Shown: piece after piece, positions 42,966-51,117 of the stretch | Layout: every line of letters begins with the position of its first letter | How positions within the stretch are numbered: position 1 is the first letter of the stretch | Assembly (NCBI GenBank): GCA_050250665.1 | Contig: JBFWOF010000002.1 | Span: 1-64,000, forward strand | Origin: JADKFD01 sp050250665 | GTDB taxonomy: Bacteria; Pseudomonadota; Gammaproteobacteria; Xanthomonadales; SZUA-5 | Length of the DNA stretch: 64,000 nucleotides | Reading direction: 5' to 3' | Position numbers and translations under genes: made by a program | Notes under the pieces: generated by a model | Database searches by the model: none | The model's input: only the letters and a program-made list of their open reading frames with translations | Told to the model about the DNA's origin: nothing

Positions 42966-43043
42966 AGAAGCCCTGCTTTGCCGTATTGCCTGTCGCGGAC
43001 AGAGTCCGCTCCCACAGGGCCTGGCCTGCGGCCGACTCGTGGT

Positions 43044-43084
43044 ACAACCGACAACCGACAACCGACAACCGACAACCGACAACC
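43044..43084. repeat. Heptamer tandem array F (ACAACCG, 5 units plus a partial)
   Basis: ACAACCG repeated at 43044-43078 then ACAACC; it ends 7 bp before the stop codon of the AAA ATPase gene. Confidence 0.93.
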
Positions 43085-43090
43085 AGAAAT

Positions 43091-44563
43091 CTAGTCCGCC
43101 GGCACGGTGCGCTCGGCGGCCCAGGCCCGCAGGCGGTTGACCTTTTCGGCCATGACCACCGACAGCGGCCGCGTCAGGCGCAGTTCCTCGACCAGATGTC
43201 GCTGGTCCAGCGCGCCGCCTTCGCCGTGGGCGGCGTACAGGGCCGAAACCACGCCCTGCTCGATCTCCGCGCCGGAAAAGCCGCGGCTGACCTCGGCCAG
43301 TTCGTCCAGATCAAAACCCTCGGGCTCCAGGCCACGCTTGCTCAGGTGCAGCCGGAACAGTTCGACACGAATGTCGTCAGCCGGCAGATCGACAAAGAAG
43401 ATCTCGTCAAAACGGCCCTTGCGCAGCAGTTCGGGCGGCAGGTGGTCGATGGCATTGGCGGTCGCCACGAGGAAGATCTTCGACTTGCGTTCGGCCATCC
43501 AGGTCAGGAAGTAGCCGAGGATGCGCTGCGAGGTGCCCTGATCGCTGTCGGAGGTCGAAAAGGCCTTCTCGATCTCGTCGATCCACAGCACGCACGGCGC
43601 CATGACCTCGGCATTGCTCAGCGATTCCCGCAGATTGCGCTCGGTCTCACCGTGGTATTTGTTGTAGATGCTGGCCATATCCAGACGCAGCAGCGGCACC
43701 TGGAATCCTCCGGCGACGGCCTTGGCTGCCAGACTCTTGCCGGTGCCCTGCACGCCGAGCAGCAGCAGGCCCTTGGGCGGATCCAGCGGCACCTTGGTCG
43801 GCTCGCCCATGAACACCGCGCGGCGCTGCTCGATCCAGCGCTTCAACCGGCGCAGGCCAGCAACATCCTGGAAGGCGATCGGCTCGTACTCGAAGGACAG
43901 TACCCCGGCCTTGTTCAGCAGCTCGAACTTGGCCTTGGCAACGGTAGGCAGGTCCGAGTCGGTGATCATGCCGTCGGTGGCGATGATCCGCCTCGCGATG
44001 CGCCGGGCATCAGAGCCCGCCAGGCCCTTGAGATTGCGCACCACCGCCTTCAAGGCGCTGGCGTGCACCTGGACTCGCTTGCCGGCGTGCTCACGCGAAT
44101 AGGCCAGCGCCTCCTCGCGCACGATCTTGTCGATCTCGGCCTCGTTGGGCAGCGACAGCGCGAAACGCACCGCCAGCGCATCCAGCTCCTTGGGCAAATC
44201 CAGATTGGCACCGATCAGCGCGACGGTGTGCGCCGCCACGCCCTGACGAATCGCGATTTCACGGAGCTGCCGCAAGGTCACGACGTAGCGCAGGAAGGGC
44301 GAGTAGTCGAGCAGCAGAAACACGCTCTTCTGCCGGGTATCGCGGATTGCATCCAGCACTTCGCCCGAGCTCATGGGCTTGGCGTCGGCCTCCATGTCCA
44401 ATCGCCGCAATCCGGTGGTGATGCTCCACGCGTACAGCGGCCGCAAGCTCGACGCCAGTGCCCGCTGGAAGGACGCGATGGCCTCCAGTTCTTCATGGGT
44501 ATCGATCGCCAGCAACGGCGTATCAGCCCGGATCAGCGCAGCCAGATCATTGTGTTCGTTCAT
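43091..44563 (-). CDS. AAA ATPase, Ycf46-like
   Basis: 490 residues. The N-terminal half (about 1-225) is a degenerate P-loop-like domain (IRADTPLLAIDTHEE, VFLLLDYSPFL) without a Walker A motif. The C-terminal half is an intact AAA+ module: Walker A GVQGTGKS (about 270-277), Walker B CVLWIDEIEKAF (about 324-335), sensor 1 LVATANAIDHLP, and the Arg finger region RKGRFDEIFFVDLP, close to FtsH-type AAA domains. This double arrangement matches the Ycf46 family of cyanobacteria and chloroplast genomes, found scattered in proteobacteria; no protease domain is present. In cyanobacteria Ycf46 has been linked to inorganic carbon use; the role here is unknown. It is flanked by repeat-rich gaps on both sides and has no obvious operon partner. 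Confidence 0.85.
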   Translation of the reverse strand: MNEHNDLAALIRADTPLLAIDTHEELEAIASFQRALASSLRPLYAWSITTGLRRLDMEADAKPMSSGEVLDAIRDTRQKSVFLLLDYSPFLRYVVTLRQLREIAIRQGVAAHTVALIGANLDLPKELDALAVRFALSLPNEAEIDKIVREEALAYSREHAGKRVQVHASALKAVVRNLKGLAGSDARRIARRIIATDGMITDSDLPTVAKAKFELLNKAGVLSFEYEPIAFQDVAGLRRLKRWIEQRRAVFMGEPTKVPLDPPKGLLLLGVQGTGKSLAAKAVAGGFQVPLLRLDMASIYNKYHGETERNLRESLSNAEVMAPCVLWIDEIEKAFSTSDSDQGTSQRILGYFLTWMAERKSKIFLVATANAIDHLPPELLRKGRFDEIFFVDLPADDIRVELFRLHLSKRGLEPEGFDLDELAEVSRGFSGAEIEQGVVSALYAAHGEGGALDQRHLVEELRLTRPLSVVMAEKVNRLRAWAAERTVPAD

Positions 44564-44771
44564 GGGGGCGATGTTAGCGGCTCAGAGGGAGACTGCGGTA
44601 TCGCTGCGCCGAATCCGGGACCACCGAATGGCAATGGTGCGCCCCGGCGGCGGCAATCCTGAATGATCTGGGCCCTGCGCTCCGGCGCATGAACCAGATT
44701 GTGGCGATAGCTGCACGCCGCCCCTGGAGGGCGCTGCGCCGCGGCGCCGCTTTGCTGCGGCAAGAGTTCGA

Positions 44772-44940
44772 GAGCGGCCGCGCAGGCGCGCGTCGCTCCA
44801 CAAAGTCGCTCCGATCCGGCGAGAGGGTCCTGGTCCCTTACCCTGGCCAGCTTGGCGTAGCCCGAAATGTGCGCAGCGCTCTCCGGGCGGTGATGCCAAA
44901 CAGCCCCGGTAAGCGGCTGCGCGGCACACCGGGCTACGCC
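44772..44940. repeat. Repeats R7 (inverted) and R1 copy 3
   Basis: 44772-44795 (AGCGGCCGCGCAGGCGCGCG) is the inverse of 32203-32225, and 44851-44940 is R1, closest to the copy at 2435. Both are in the 523-bp gap 44564-45086, otherwise without a gene. Confidence 0.7.
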
Positions 44941-44969
44941 CATTCCGTTGCCGAGGCTTCAAATTGACG

Positions 44970-45067
44970 TTTCACGTTTGACGTTTGACGTTTGAAGTTT
45001 GAAGTTTGACGTTTGAAGTTTGACGTTTGAAGTTTGACGTTTGACGTTTCACGTTTCACGTTTGACG
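44970..45067. repeat. Heptamer tandem array E (TTTGACG/TTTGAAG/TTTCACG, 14 units)
   Basis: Fourteen consecutive 7-bp units with one-base variants; the variants alternate (TTTGAAG, TTTGACG) in the middle and TTTCACG appears near both ends. It is AT-rich against a GC-rich background and ends 19 bp before the lytic transglycosylase stop codon. Confidence 0.95.
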
Positions 45068-45086
45068 CCCAACCCTTCACCGCCCA

Positions 45087-46544
45087 TCAACTGCAGGTCG
45101 GCAAGCGCAGCTGCTGCCCCACCCTGAGGGCGTACTTGGGGCCGCGGATATTGTTGAGCCTGGCGACTTCCTCGACGCTGCTGCAGCGGGTGCGGCGGGC
45201 GATCGCCATCAGCGTGTCGCCGCGACGCACAGTGTAGCCCACCTGCGTGGGGCCGGCGGGATGACGGGCATCCTGCAGCGCCGCGATCCGGGCCAGGAAT
45301 TGATCATCGCTGCAGCGTTCGCCGTAGGCGGCCACCAGCCTGGCCGGCACTCGCAGCGTGGCGCCGACCGCCAGACGCTCCTCCGGCTTCAGTCGCGGAT
45401 TGAGATTGCGCAGCGTGCGGAACCAGCCTTCCGGGCGCTCGTCCTGACCCAGACAGATGGCGACTTCCCCCAGCGACAAGGGTCGATCCAGCGTCAGCAG
45501 CCCCAGCTGCGAGTCGACCACGGGAAAGCGCAAGCCGTATTCGTCGGGGTGCAGGAACAGATAAGCGGCGGCCAGCACCTTGGGCACGTAGTCGCGGGTT
45601 TCCGTCGGCAGCGCAAAGAAGATGCGCTGCGACCAGAAACCCTTACCCGGATTCTTCGCCGCCAGGCGCCGCATCCGGCCCTCGCCGCCGTTGTAGGCCG
45701 CGAGCGTCAGTTCCAGGTCATTGTTGAAGGCCGCCAGCTGCTCCTCGACATAGGCTGCATTGGCGCGCGCCACTGCCGCCGGATCGAGACGCTCGTCGAA
45801 GCCATTGCGGGTCAGGCCAAAGCGCTGCGCGGTCGCCGGCATGAATTGCAGCGGGCCTGCGGCGCCGGCGGGTGAATAGGCATGCACCCGCCCAGCCGAT
45901 TCCTTGGCCAGAATGGCAAACAGCAGAGCCTCCGGCAGATCCGCCTGCTGATAGGCCGGATACATCTCGGCCCGCAGATACTGGTAGTTGAGCCAGGCCT
46001 CGATCAGCTGCGGGCGCATCCAGGTCAGCCAGTCCTCCAGCGCAGCTCGCACCGGTTCATTCAGCGTGATCAGTTCCCGCAGGTCCTTGCCGCGCAACAG
46101 GCGCACCGAGCGCTCGATCTGCGGCAGCGGCATCGGCGCATCCAGATCATTGGGCCGCGACTCGGGGATGTCCTCGGACTCGTCGGTGTAGTCGTCCCAA
46201 CCGGCAGCCACGCTCTGCAGGCGCACCAGCACCACCAGCGCGCCGACGAAACGGTCGCCGTCGCAGCCGGGCGTATCGGCGCACTGCAAGGCTGCGTCTT
46301 CGATATCGGCCAGCGCCTCGCGCATGTCAGTGCGCCCATCGCGCGGGCGTCCGGAGCGGATCAGTTCCAGTCCACCCTGGTAGCGCGAGGTCGCCAGCCC
46401 GATGCGATCGTATAGCGCTGACACCGCCTGCTCGTCGGCCGGCGGGGCGATGGCAACGTCGGGTGCAGCGCGCGGCGCGGTACTGGCACATCCGGCCAGA
46501 GCCCACAGCAGCGCGGCGCCGATTCCCCCGGTGATGAGACGCAT
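45087..46544 (-). CDS. MltD-like membrane-bound lytic transglycosylase with LysM
   Basis: 485 residues. A lipoprotein signal with lipobox LAGC (Cys19) anchors it to the outer membrane. An SLT/lysozyme-like domain (about 200-300) has the catalytic Glu215 in LAKESAGRVHAYSPAGAAG and GPLQFMPATAQ; AAYNGGEGRM is the family C-terminal box of the domain. One clear LysM (about 434-482, YTVRRGDTLMAIARRT) binds glycan; a second weaker LysM-like stretch is around 348-400. It cleaves peptidoglycan to 1,6-anhydro products during wall turnover. E. coli MltD has two or more LysM, similar layout. An extra 180-residue region between lipobox and SLT domain, with two Cys, is not assigned. Confidence 0.9.
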   Translation of the reverse strand: MRLITGGIGAALLWALAGCASTAPRAAPDVAIAPPADEQAVSALYDRIGLATSRYQGGLELIRSGRPRDGRTDMREALADIEDAALQCADTPGCDGDRFVGALVVLVRLQSVAAGWDDYTDESEDIPESRPNDLDAPMPLPQIERSVRLLRGKDLRELITLNEPVRAALEDWLTWMRPQLIEAWLNYQYLRAEMYPAYQQADLPEALLFAILAKESAGRVHAYSPAGAAGPLQFMPATAQRFGLTRNGFDERLDPAAVARANAAYVEEQLAAFNNDLELTLAAYNGGEGRMRRLAAKNPGKGFWSQRIFFALPTETRDYVPKVLAAAYLFLHPDEYGLRFPVVDSQLGLLTLDRPLSLGEVAICLGQDERPEGWFRTLRNLNPRLKPEERLAVGATLRVPARLVAAYGERCSDDQFLARIAALQDARHPAGPTQVGYTVRRGDTLMAIARRTRCSSVEEVARLNNIRGPKYALRVGQQLRLPTCS

Positions 46545-46671
46545 GCCGGCAGAGCTCCAAGGATCAGGGCGCGGACATTAGCGGGCAAAGCCGCTGGCGG
46601 CAATGATACGGTCGTACACGACCGCCGCCCTTTACCCTGGCTCAACATGCGATGGTCTGCTTGCGTGGATA

Positions 46672-47715
46672 ATGTTGCGCATCCTGTTCCAACTCTGGAC
46701 GCTGACCTTGACTGCCAAGATCCAATCCGGTTTTCCCCATGTCCGCCCTCGACGCATGCGCTTTGATGATTTTTCGCGGCGACTGATGCGCGAGAACGCC
46801 TTGACTGCAGCCGATCTGATCTGGCCGGTATTCGTGACCGAGGGTCGGGAGCAACGCGAGCCGGTGTCATCGATGCCCGGCGTGGAGCGGATGTCCATCG
46901 ACGAACTGGTGCGCGAGGCCACTTTGGTGCATGCGCTGGGCGTGCCGGCGGTGGCCCTGTTCCCGGTGACGCCGCCCTCCGCAAAGTCGCTGGATGGCGC
47001 CGAAGCCTGGAATCCGGAAGGTCTGGCGCAGCGCGCGGTGCGGGCGCTGAAGGCGGCGCTGCCGAGCCTGGGCGTGATCACCGATGTCGCCCTCGACCCC
47101 TTCACCACCCATGGCCAGGACGGCATCATCAACGCCGACGGCTATGTGCTCAACGACATCACCGTCGACGCTCTGGTGCGCCAGGCGCTGTCGCACGCGC
47201 AGGCCGGCGCCGACATGGTCGCGCCCTCGGACATGATGGATGGTCGCATCGGCGCCATCCGCGCCGCGCTGGAAGAGACCGGACACGTCAATACCCGCAT
47301 CCTGGCCTACTCGGCCAAGTACGCATCCAGCTTCTACGGCCCCTTCCGCGACGCCGTCGGCTCTGCCGGCAACCTCGGCAAGGGCAACAAGTACACCTAT
47401 CAGATGGACCCGGCCAACAGTGACGAGGCCCTGCGCGAGGTCGAACTGGACATCGCCGAGGGCGCCGACATGGTCATGGTCAAGCCGGGCATGCCCTATC
47501 TGGACGTGGTCCGCCGGGTCAAGGATCGCTTCGGCATGCCGACCGCGGTCTATCAGGTCAGCGGCGAGTACGCGATGCTGAAAGCTGCGGCGCAGAACGG
47601 CTGGCTGGACGAGCGCGCCGTGGTCATGGAAGCCCTGCTGGCCTTCAAGCGCGCCGGCGCCGACGCCATCCTGACCTATTTCGCGCCACAGGCGGCGCAG
47701 TGGCTGGCTGAGTAG
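46672..47715 (+). CDS. hemB: Delta-aminolevulinic acid dehydratase (porphobilinogen synthase)
   Basis: HemB joins two 5-aminolevulinates into porphobilinogen for heme. About 347 residues from the ATG at 46672; the frame is open from 46603 and a TTG at 46708 (LTAKIQSGFPHVRPRRMR) would give 335 residues, nearer to most members, so the start is uncertain. The catalytic lysines lie in YSAKYASSFYGPFRDA and MVMVKPGMPYLD. The metal segment reads VALDPFTTHGQDG with Asp in place of the Cys of zinc enzymes, so this is the magnesium-type enzyme. It stands alone, divergent from the lytic transglycosylase gene. Confidence 0.95.
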   Translation: MLRILFQLWTLTLTAKIQSGFPHVRPRRMRFDDFSRRLMRENALTAADLIWPVFVTEGREQREPVSSMPGVERMSIDELVREATLVHALGVPAVALFPVTPPSAKSLDGAEAWNPEGLAQRAVRALKAALPSLGVITDVALDPFTTHGQDGIINADGYVLNDITVDALVRQALSHAQAGADMVAPSDMMDGRIGAIRAALEETGHVNTRILAYSAKYASSFYGPFRDAVGSAGNLGKGNKYTYQMDPANSDEALREVELDIAEGADMVMVKPGMPYLDVVRRVKDRFGMPTAVYQVSGEYAMLKAAAQNGWLDERAVVMEALLAFKRAGADAILTYFAPQAAQWLAE

Positions 47716-47798
47716 GAGCGCCCTGGCGGCACTATTCGCAGTGCAAGAGCACCCTTGTGGCCTGATTTGCCGTGAGGGAGCGCCCCGGCGGCGCGACC
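47712..47798. repeat. Two R3-type repeat copies
   Basis: GTAGGAGCGCCCTGGCGGC at 47714-47732 directly after the hemB stop and GGAGCGCCCCGGCGGCGCGA at 47777-47796. Confidence 0.6.
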
Positions 47799-47802
47799 AA
47801 CC

Positions 47803-47851
47803 GGTCTCAGGTCTCAGGTCTCAGGTCTCAGGTCTCAGGTCTCAGGTCTCA
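47803..47851. repeat. Heptamer tandem array D (GGTCTCA, 7 units)
   Basis: Seven perfect GGTCTCA units. Written in another phase (CTCAGGT) the unit differs from the array A unit (CTCGGGA) at two positions, so the two may be related. An inverted R3 copy (CGACGCAAGGTCGCTCCTAC) follows at 47875-47895. Confidence 0.95.
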
Positions 47852-47904
47852 ACCTAGGGTCGCGCCGAGTTTTCCCGACGCAAGGTCGCTCCTACGGGGC
47901 TGTC

Positions 47905-48177
47905 TCAGGCCGGCTCAGGCGCCCATTCGCCGTCGTCAAAGGCCTCGTCCGCGGCGGGTTGCTGAGCCAGCCATTGGTCCACCTCGGCAACGATCGGCAG
48001 CGCCGCAGCGTGCGCCGAATCCGGCACCTGCACTCCCACCAGGCCCATGACCGGCAGCTCGCCAACGGCTCCAATCAGTGCTGCGCCAGTGACAAACGCC
48101 GGGATGCCGACTGCCTCGAGTGCATCCTTCACCAGCTGGGCGTCGATGATGGTCTCGGCCTGGTAGACGCTGCGCAT
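47905..48177 (-). CDS. DUF2007 family protein
   Basis: 90 residues with MRSVYQAETIIDAQLVKDAL at the start, the conserved opening of DUF2007 proteins ('putative prokaryotic signal transducing'), which resemble PII-like/ferredoxin-like alpha-beta folds: a helix that spans two substrates, LEAVGIPAFVTGAAL, then GLVGVQVPDSAHAAAL. The function is unknown. No transmembrane segment. It is 42 bp downstream of the kinase gene on the same strand and could be the last gene of that set, though repeats begin just past its stop codon. Confidence 0.8.
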   Translation of the reverse strand: MRSVYQAETIIDAQLVKDALEAVGIPAFVTGAALIGAVGELPVMGLVGVQVPDSAHAAALPIVAEVDQWLAQQPAADEAFDDGEWAPEPA

Positions 48178-48219
48178 TCAAACGCTCCCGTCGGGGTCTT
48201 GTGCGCTGATCGTAGCGCA

Positions 48220-50955
48220 TCAGCCGGGGCTCGCGGCCAGTTCTTCCGCGTAGCGCCGTTCGGGCCAGCTCTCGTCCTGCAGCTCGCGAAGCTGCTGCGT
48301 GCCGACACGAATCGCCTCAGCAGCTCCCTGCGACTGGCCGATGGCGCGCAGGCACTCGCCCAGCACCACCCGCGCATAAGCCTGGCGAACACCGGTCTTC
48401 TGAAGATGATCCAGTGCGATCCGCGCGCTGGCGCAATCCGGCTCCGGGGTGCCGAGCGCCAGCAGGGCGCGAGTTCGCTCAGTGCCGATCAGATCCATTC
48501 CTTTGTTATCGCGAGGCCCGATGTGCTGCTGCACGCGCACGGCCAGGTCGAACTGGACCAGCGCCTGCTGCGGCTCGCCCAGCTCACGCAGAGCCCTGCC
48601 CATGCCAACGGCGGTGATGCCCACGGCTGAATCCAGCTCGCCGAACTGGGCTGCCGCCGTGCGCTGCGCCGCTTGCCATAGCGGCAGCGATTCCGCCGCC
48701 CGCCCCGAATCCAGCAGGGCGCGTGCCAGACCGGCCTGAGCCGCGGCGACAGTGGGGTGATTTTCGCCGTTGCGCCGGATCAGGCTGGGCAGCACTTCGG
48801 CGTAGGCCTGTTCAGCTTCGGCCCAGCGACCTAGCTCGACCAGCGTTCGCGCCAGATTGGCCCGGGTGGTGTCCACCGACGGGTGGTTGTCGCCAAATAC
48901 CACCAGCTTGTCGCGCAGGGCGGCGCGCATCAGCGGAATCGCCTCGGCGTGATGACCGGCACGGGAATAATTGGTGGCGAGCTGCGCACTGAGCGAGGCA
49001 CGCAGCGGATGACCGCTCGGCAATTCGCGCTCGGCCTGGGCGATGGCCTGCCGCAGGATGCCATTGGATTCATCCAGCCTGCCCACGCTGTTGAGCAGCG
49101 AGGAATAGGGAATCGCCGCCTCCAGGTCCGCCATCCCACCACCTTCGTGCAGGCGCTGGAAGCCGGCGATGAACCAGGGTTCGGCCTCTGCGTACTCCGA
49201 ACGCGCCGCCAGCCTGGTGCCTAGCTGAACTTCGAGTTCGCCGCGCAGGCGGTTTCCGGCGGCATCCACCGGCAAGGGCAAGGCCAAGGCCTCCTTGAGC
49301 AGCGGAATGCTGTCGTTCGACTGTCCGATCCGGGTATAGAGCACCGACAGCAGCGACAGCGTGCGGCCAATGAGCAGCGGATCACCCAGGGTGCGCGCCT
49401 GCGTGAGCGCCTGTTCCACCAGCGGCTGGCCATCCTTCGCCAGCCCCAGGCCGACATAGGCGCCACCGAGTGCGTTCAGCAATTCGATTCGCGCACCGGG
49501 CTGGTCCTGGAGTTGCTGCTGGATGTCGGCAGCACCCTTGCGCAAGAGATCCACGGCCGTGACCTGGCGACCCATGGTTTCGTTGGGATCGGCCAGTTCG
49601 AACACTCTTTTCAGGAAGGCGAAGGCCGATTCGGACTTGAGTGCCGCGAGGCGCGCCTGGTCACGTTCGTGGCGGGCGATACTGGCCTGCCAGAGCGCGG
49701 TGCCGAAACCGCCGAGCAGCGAACAGAGCGCGACGGAACTGAGGCTTGCTGCCAGCGCATGCCGCCGCAGGAAACACCCCATCCGATAGCGCAGATCGCC
49801 GCGCCGGGCATGCACCGGTCGATGCTCCAGGTAACGGCGCACATCCTCCAGCATCGCTTCCACCGACGAGAAACGCGCTTCCGGGTCCTTGCGCAGCGCC
49901 TTGAGCACAATGGCATCCAGATCGCCGCGCAGCATCCGGCTCAGCCGTTGCGGATCCAGGCCACGCTCCCCGGCCAGCTCTCCAGCATCGTCGCTCGCGA
50001 CCAGCGCGGCACTGCTGGGCCTTTGGGGCTCCTGGGTCAGGATGGCCTGTTCGTACGCTGCCGGCGTCGAGCCGGTCGCGCCGTAGGGCCGGCGACCGGT
50101 GAGCAGCTGAAACAGCAGCAATCCCAGTGCGTAGATGTCAACGCCCGTGGTGATGGCTTCACCGCGCAGCTGTTCGGGCGCGGCGTATTCCGGGGTGAAC
50201 AATCGCTGTTCGCGGGCCGTGGCTTCGGCATCGGCCGTGAGCAGCTTGGCAATGCCAAAATCCAGCAGCTTCACCCGCCCGCCGGCGTCCACCAGGATGT
50301 TCGAGGGTTTCAGATCGCGATGAACGACCAATCGGTGGTGGGCATGCGCCACCGCTGCGCCTACGATCAGAAACAACTGCAGCCGCTCCCCCAGGTCCAG
50401 GCGGCGCTGGTTGCAGTATTCGACGATGTCCTTGCCATCGACGTATTCCAGCACCAGATAGGGCTTGCAGTCCTCGCTCAGCCCACCATCCAGCAGGCGG
50501 GCGATGTTCGGGTGATTGAGGCCGGCCAGAATCTGCCGTTCGACGCGGAATCGCTGCTGCAGTATTTCCCGATCCCAATCGGCACGCACCAGCTTGACTG
50601 CTGCGAGCTGCCGGTAGGCGCCATCGTCACGCTGGGCCAGGTACACCGAGCCCATGCCGCCGGCCCCTAGATGCCGCTCCAGTCGCCACGGGCCAAGGCG
50701 CATGCCGATGCGCGAGTCGGCTTCCGCCTGTTGGCTGTGATCAGCAAAGGCCTGGACCAGATCCGGCGCCGCCGCGTCGAGCCGGGTCGGGTTGTCCAGA
50801 GCCTCGGCATCGGCCCGGAGCAGCGCCTCAACGTCCTGCCGCAGTTCCCCGTCGGAACCGCAGCAGTGATCGAGAAATGCAGGCCGCTCAACGACAGGTA
50901 GCGCCAGTGCCTGTTCGAACAGCGATCGAATCTGGCGCCAGCGCTCTGCGTTCAT
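48220..50955 (-). CDS. Serine/threonine protein kinase with C-terminal TPR repeats
   Basis: 911 residues. A short N-terminal helical region (about 1-85, with SLFEQALALP and CCGSDGELRQDVEALL) is typical of kinases paired with ECF sigma factors. The kinase domain (about 90-380) is complete: G-loop LGAGGMGSVY (96-105), Lys121, HRDLKPSN (212-219), DFG (232-234), APE (259-261). A membrane helix (about 402-424) follows, then about 450 periplasmic residues of TPR-like helical repeats (Y/W-A-E-A-E pattern; HPSVDTTRANLARTLVELGR). The cytoplasmic N-terminal kinase and external TPR sensor layout is that of receptor kinases. It is encoded downstream of an ECF sigma gene and a large exported protein on the same strand. 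Confidence 0.93.
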   Translation of the reverse strand: MNAERWRQIRSLFEQALALPVVERPAFLDHCCGSDGELRQDVEALLRADAEALDNPTRLDAAAPDLVQAFADHSQQAEADSRIGMRLGPWRLERHLGAGGMGSVYLAQRDDGAYRQLAAVKLVRADWDREILQQRFRVERQILAGLNHPNIARLLDGGLSEDCKPYLVLEYVDGKDIVEYCNQRRLDLGERLQLFLIVGAAVAHAHHRLVVHRDLKPSNILVDAGGRVKLLDFGIAKLLTADAEATAREQRLFTPEYAAPEQLRGEAITTGVDIYALGLLLFQLLTGRRPYGATGSTPAAYEQAILTQEPQRPSSAALVASDDAGELAGERGLDPQRLSRMLRGDLDAIVLKALRKDPEARFSSVEAMLEDVRRYLEHRPVHARRGDLRYRMGCFLRRHALAASLSSVALCSLLGGFGTALWQASIARHERDQARLAALKSESAFAFLKRVFELADPNETMGRQVTAVDLLRKGAADIQQQLQDQPGARIELLNALGGAYVGLGLAKDGQPLVEQALTQARTLGDPLLIGRTLSLLSVLYTRIGQSNDSIPLLKEALALPLPVDAAGNRLRGELEVQLGTRLAARSEYAEAEPWFIAGFQRLHEGGGMADLEAAIPYSSLLNSVGRLDESNGILRQAIAQAERELPSGHPLRASLSAQLATNYSRAGHHAEAIPLMRAALRDKLVVFGDNHPSVDTTRANLARTLVELGRWAEAEQAYAEVLPSLIRRNGENHPTVAAAQAGLARALLDSGRAAESLPLWQAAQRTAAAQFGELDSAVGITAVGMGRALRELGEPQQALVQFDLAVRVQQHIGPRDNKGMDLIGTERTRALLALGTPEPDCASARIALDHLQKTGVRQAYARVVLGECLRAIGQSQGAAEAIRVGTQQLRELQDESWPERRYAEELAASPG

Positions 50956-51117
50956 GATCGGGATGTCCTCAGGTGATCGCCCAGCATAGCCCGCGCTCCG
51001 TCAGGCGAGCCCCTCATCCGGGTCCTGCGGACCCACTTACCCAGCCAGTCGGCCCGCCGTCCGGCGTTCAAAGGAACGCGAGCGGGGTGAAGGGGTCCGC
51101 CGGTTTCCCACCCGGTC

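Noticed and set aside
44970..45067. CRISPR array
   Set aside because: Units are 7 bp head to tail with no spacers, and no cas genes are present.
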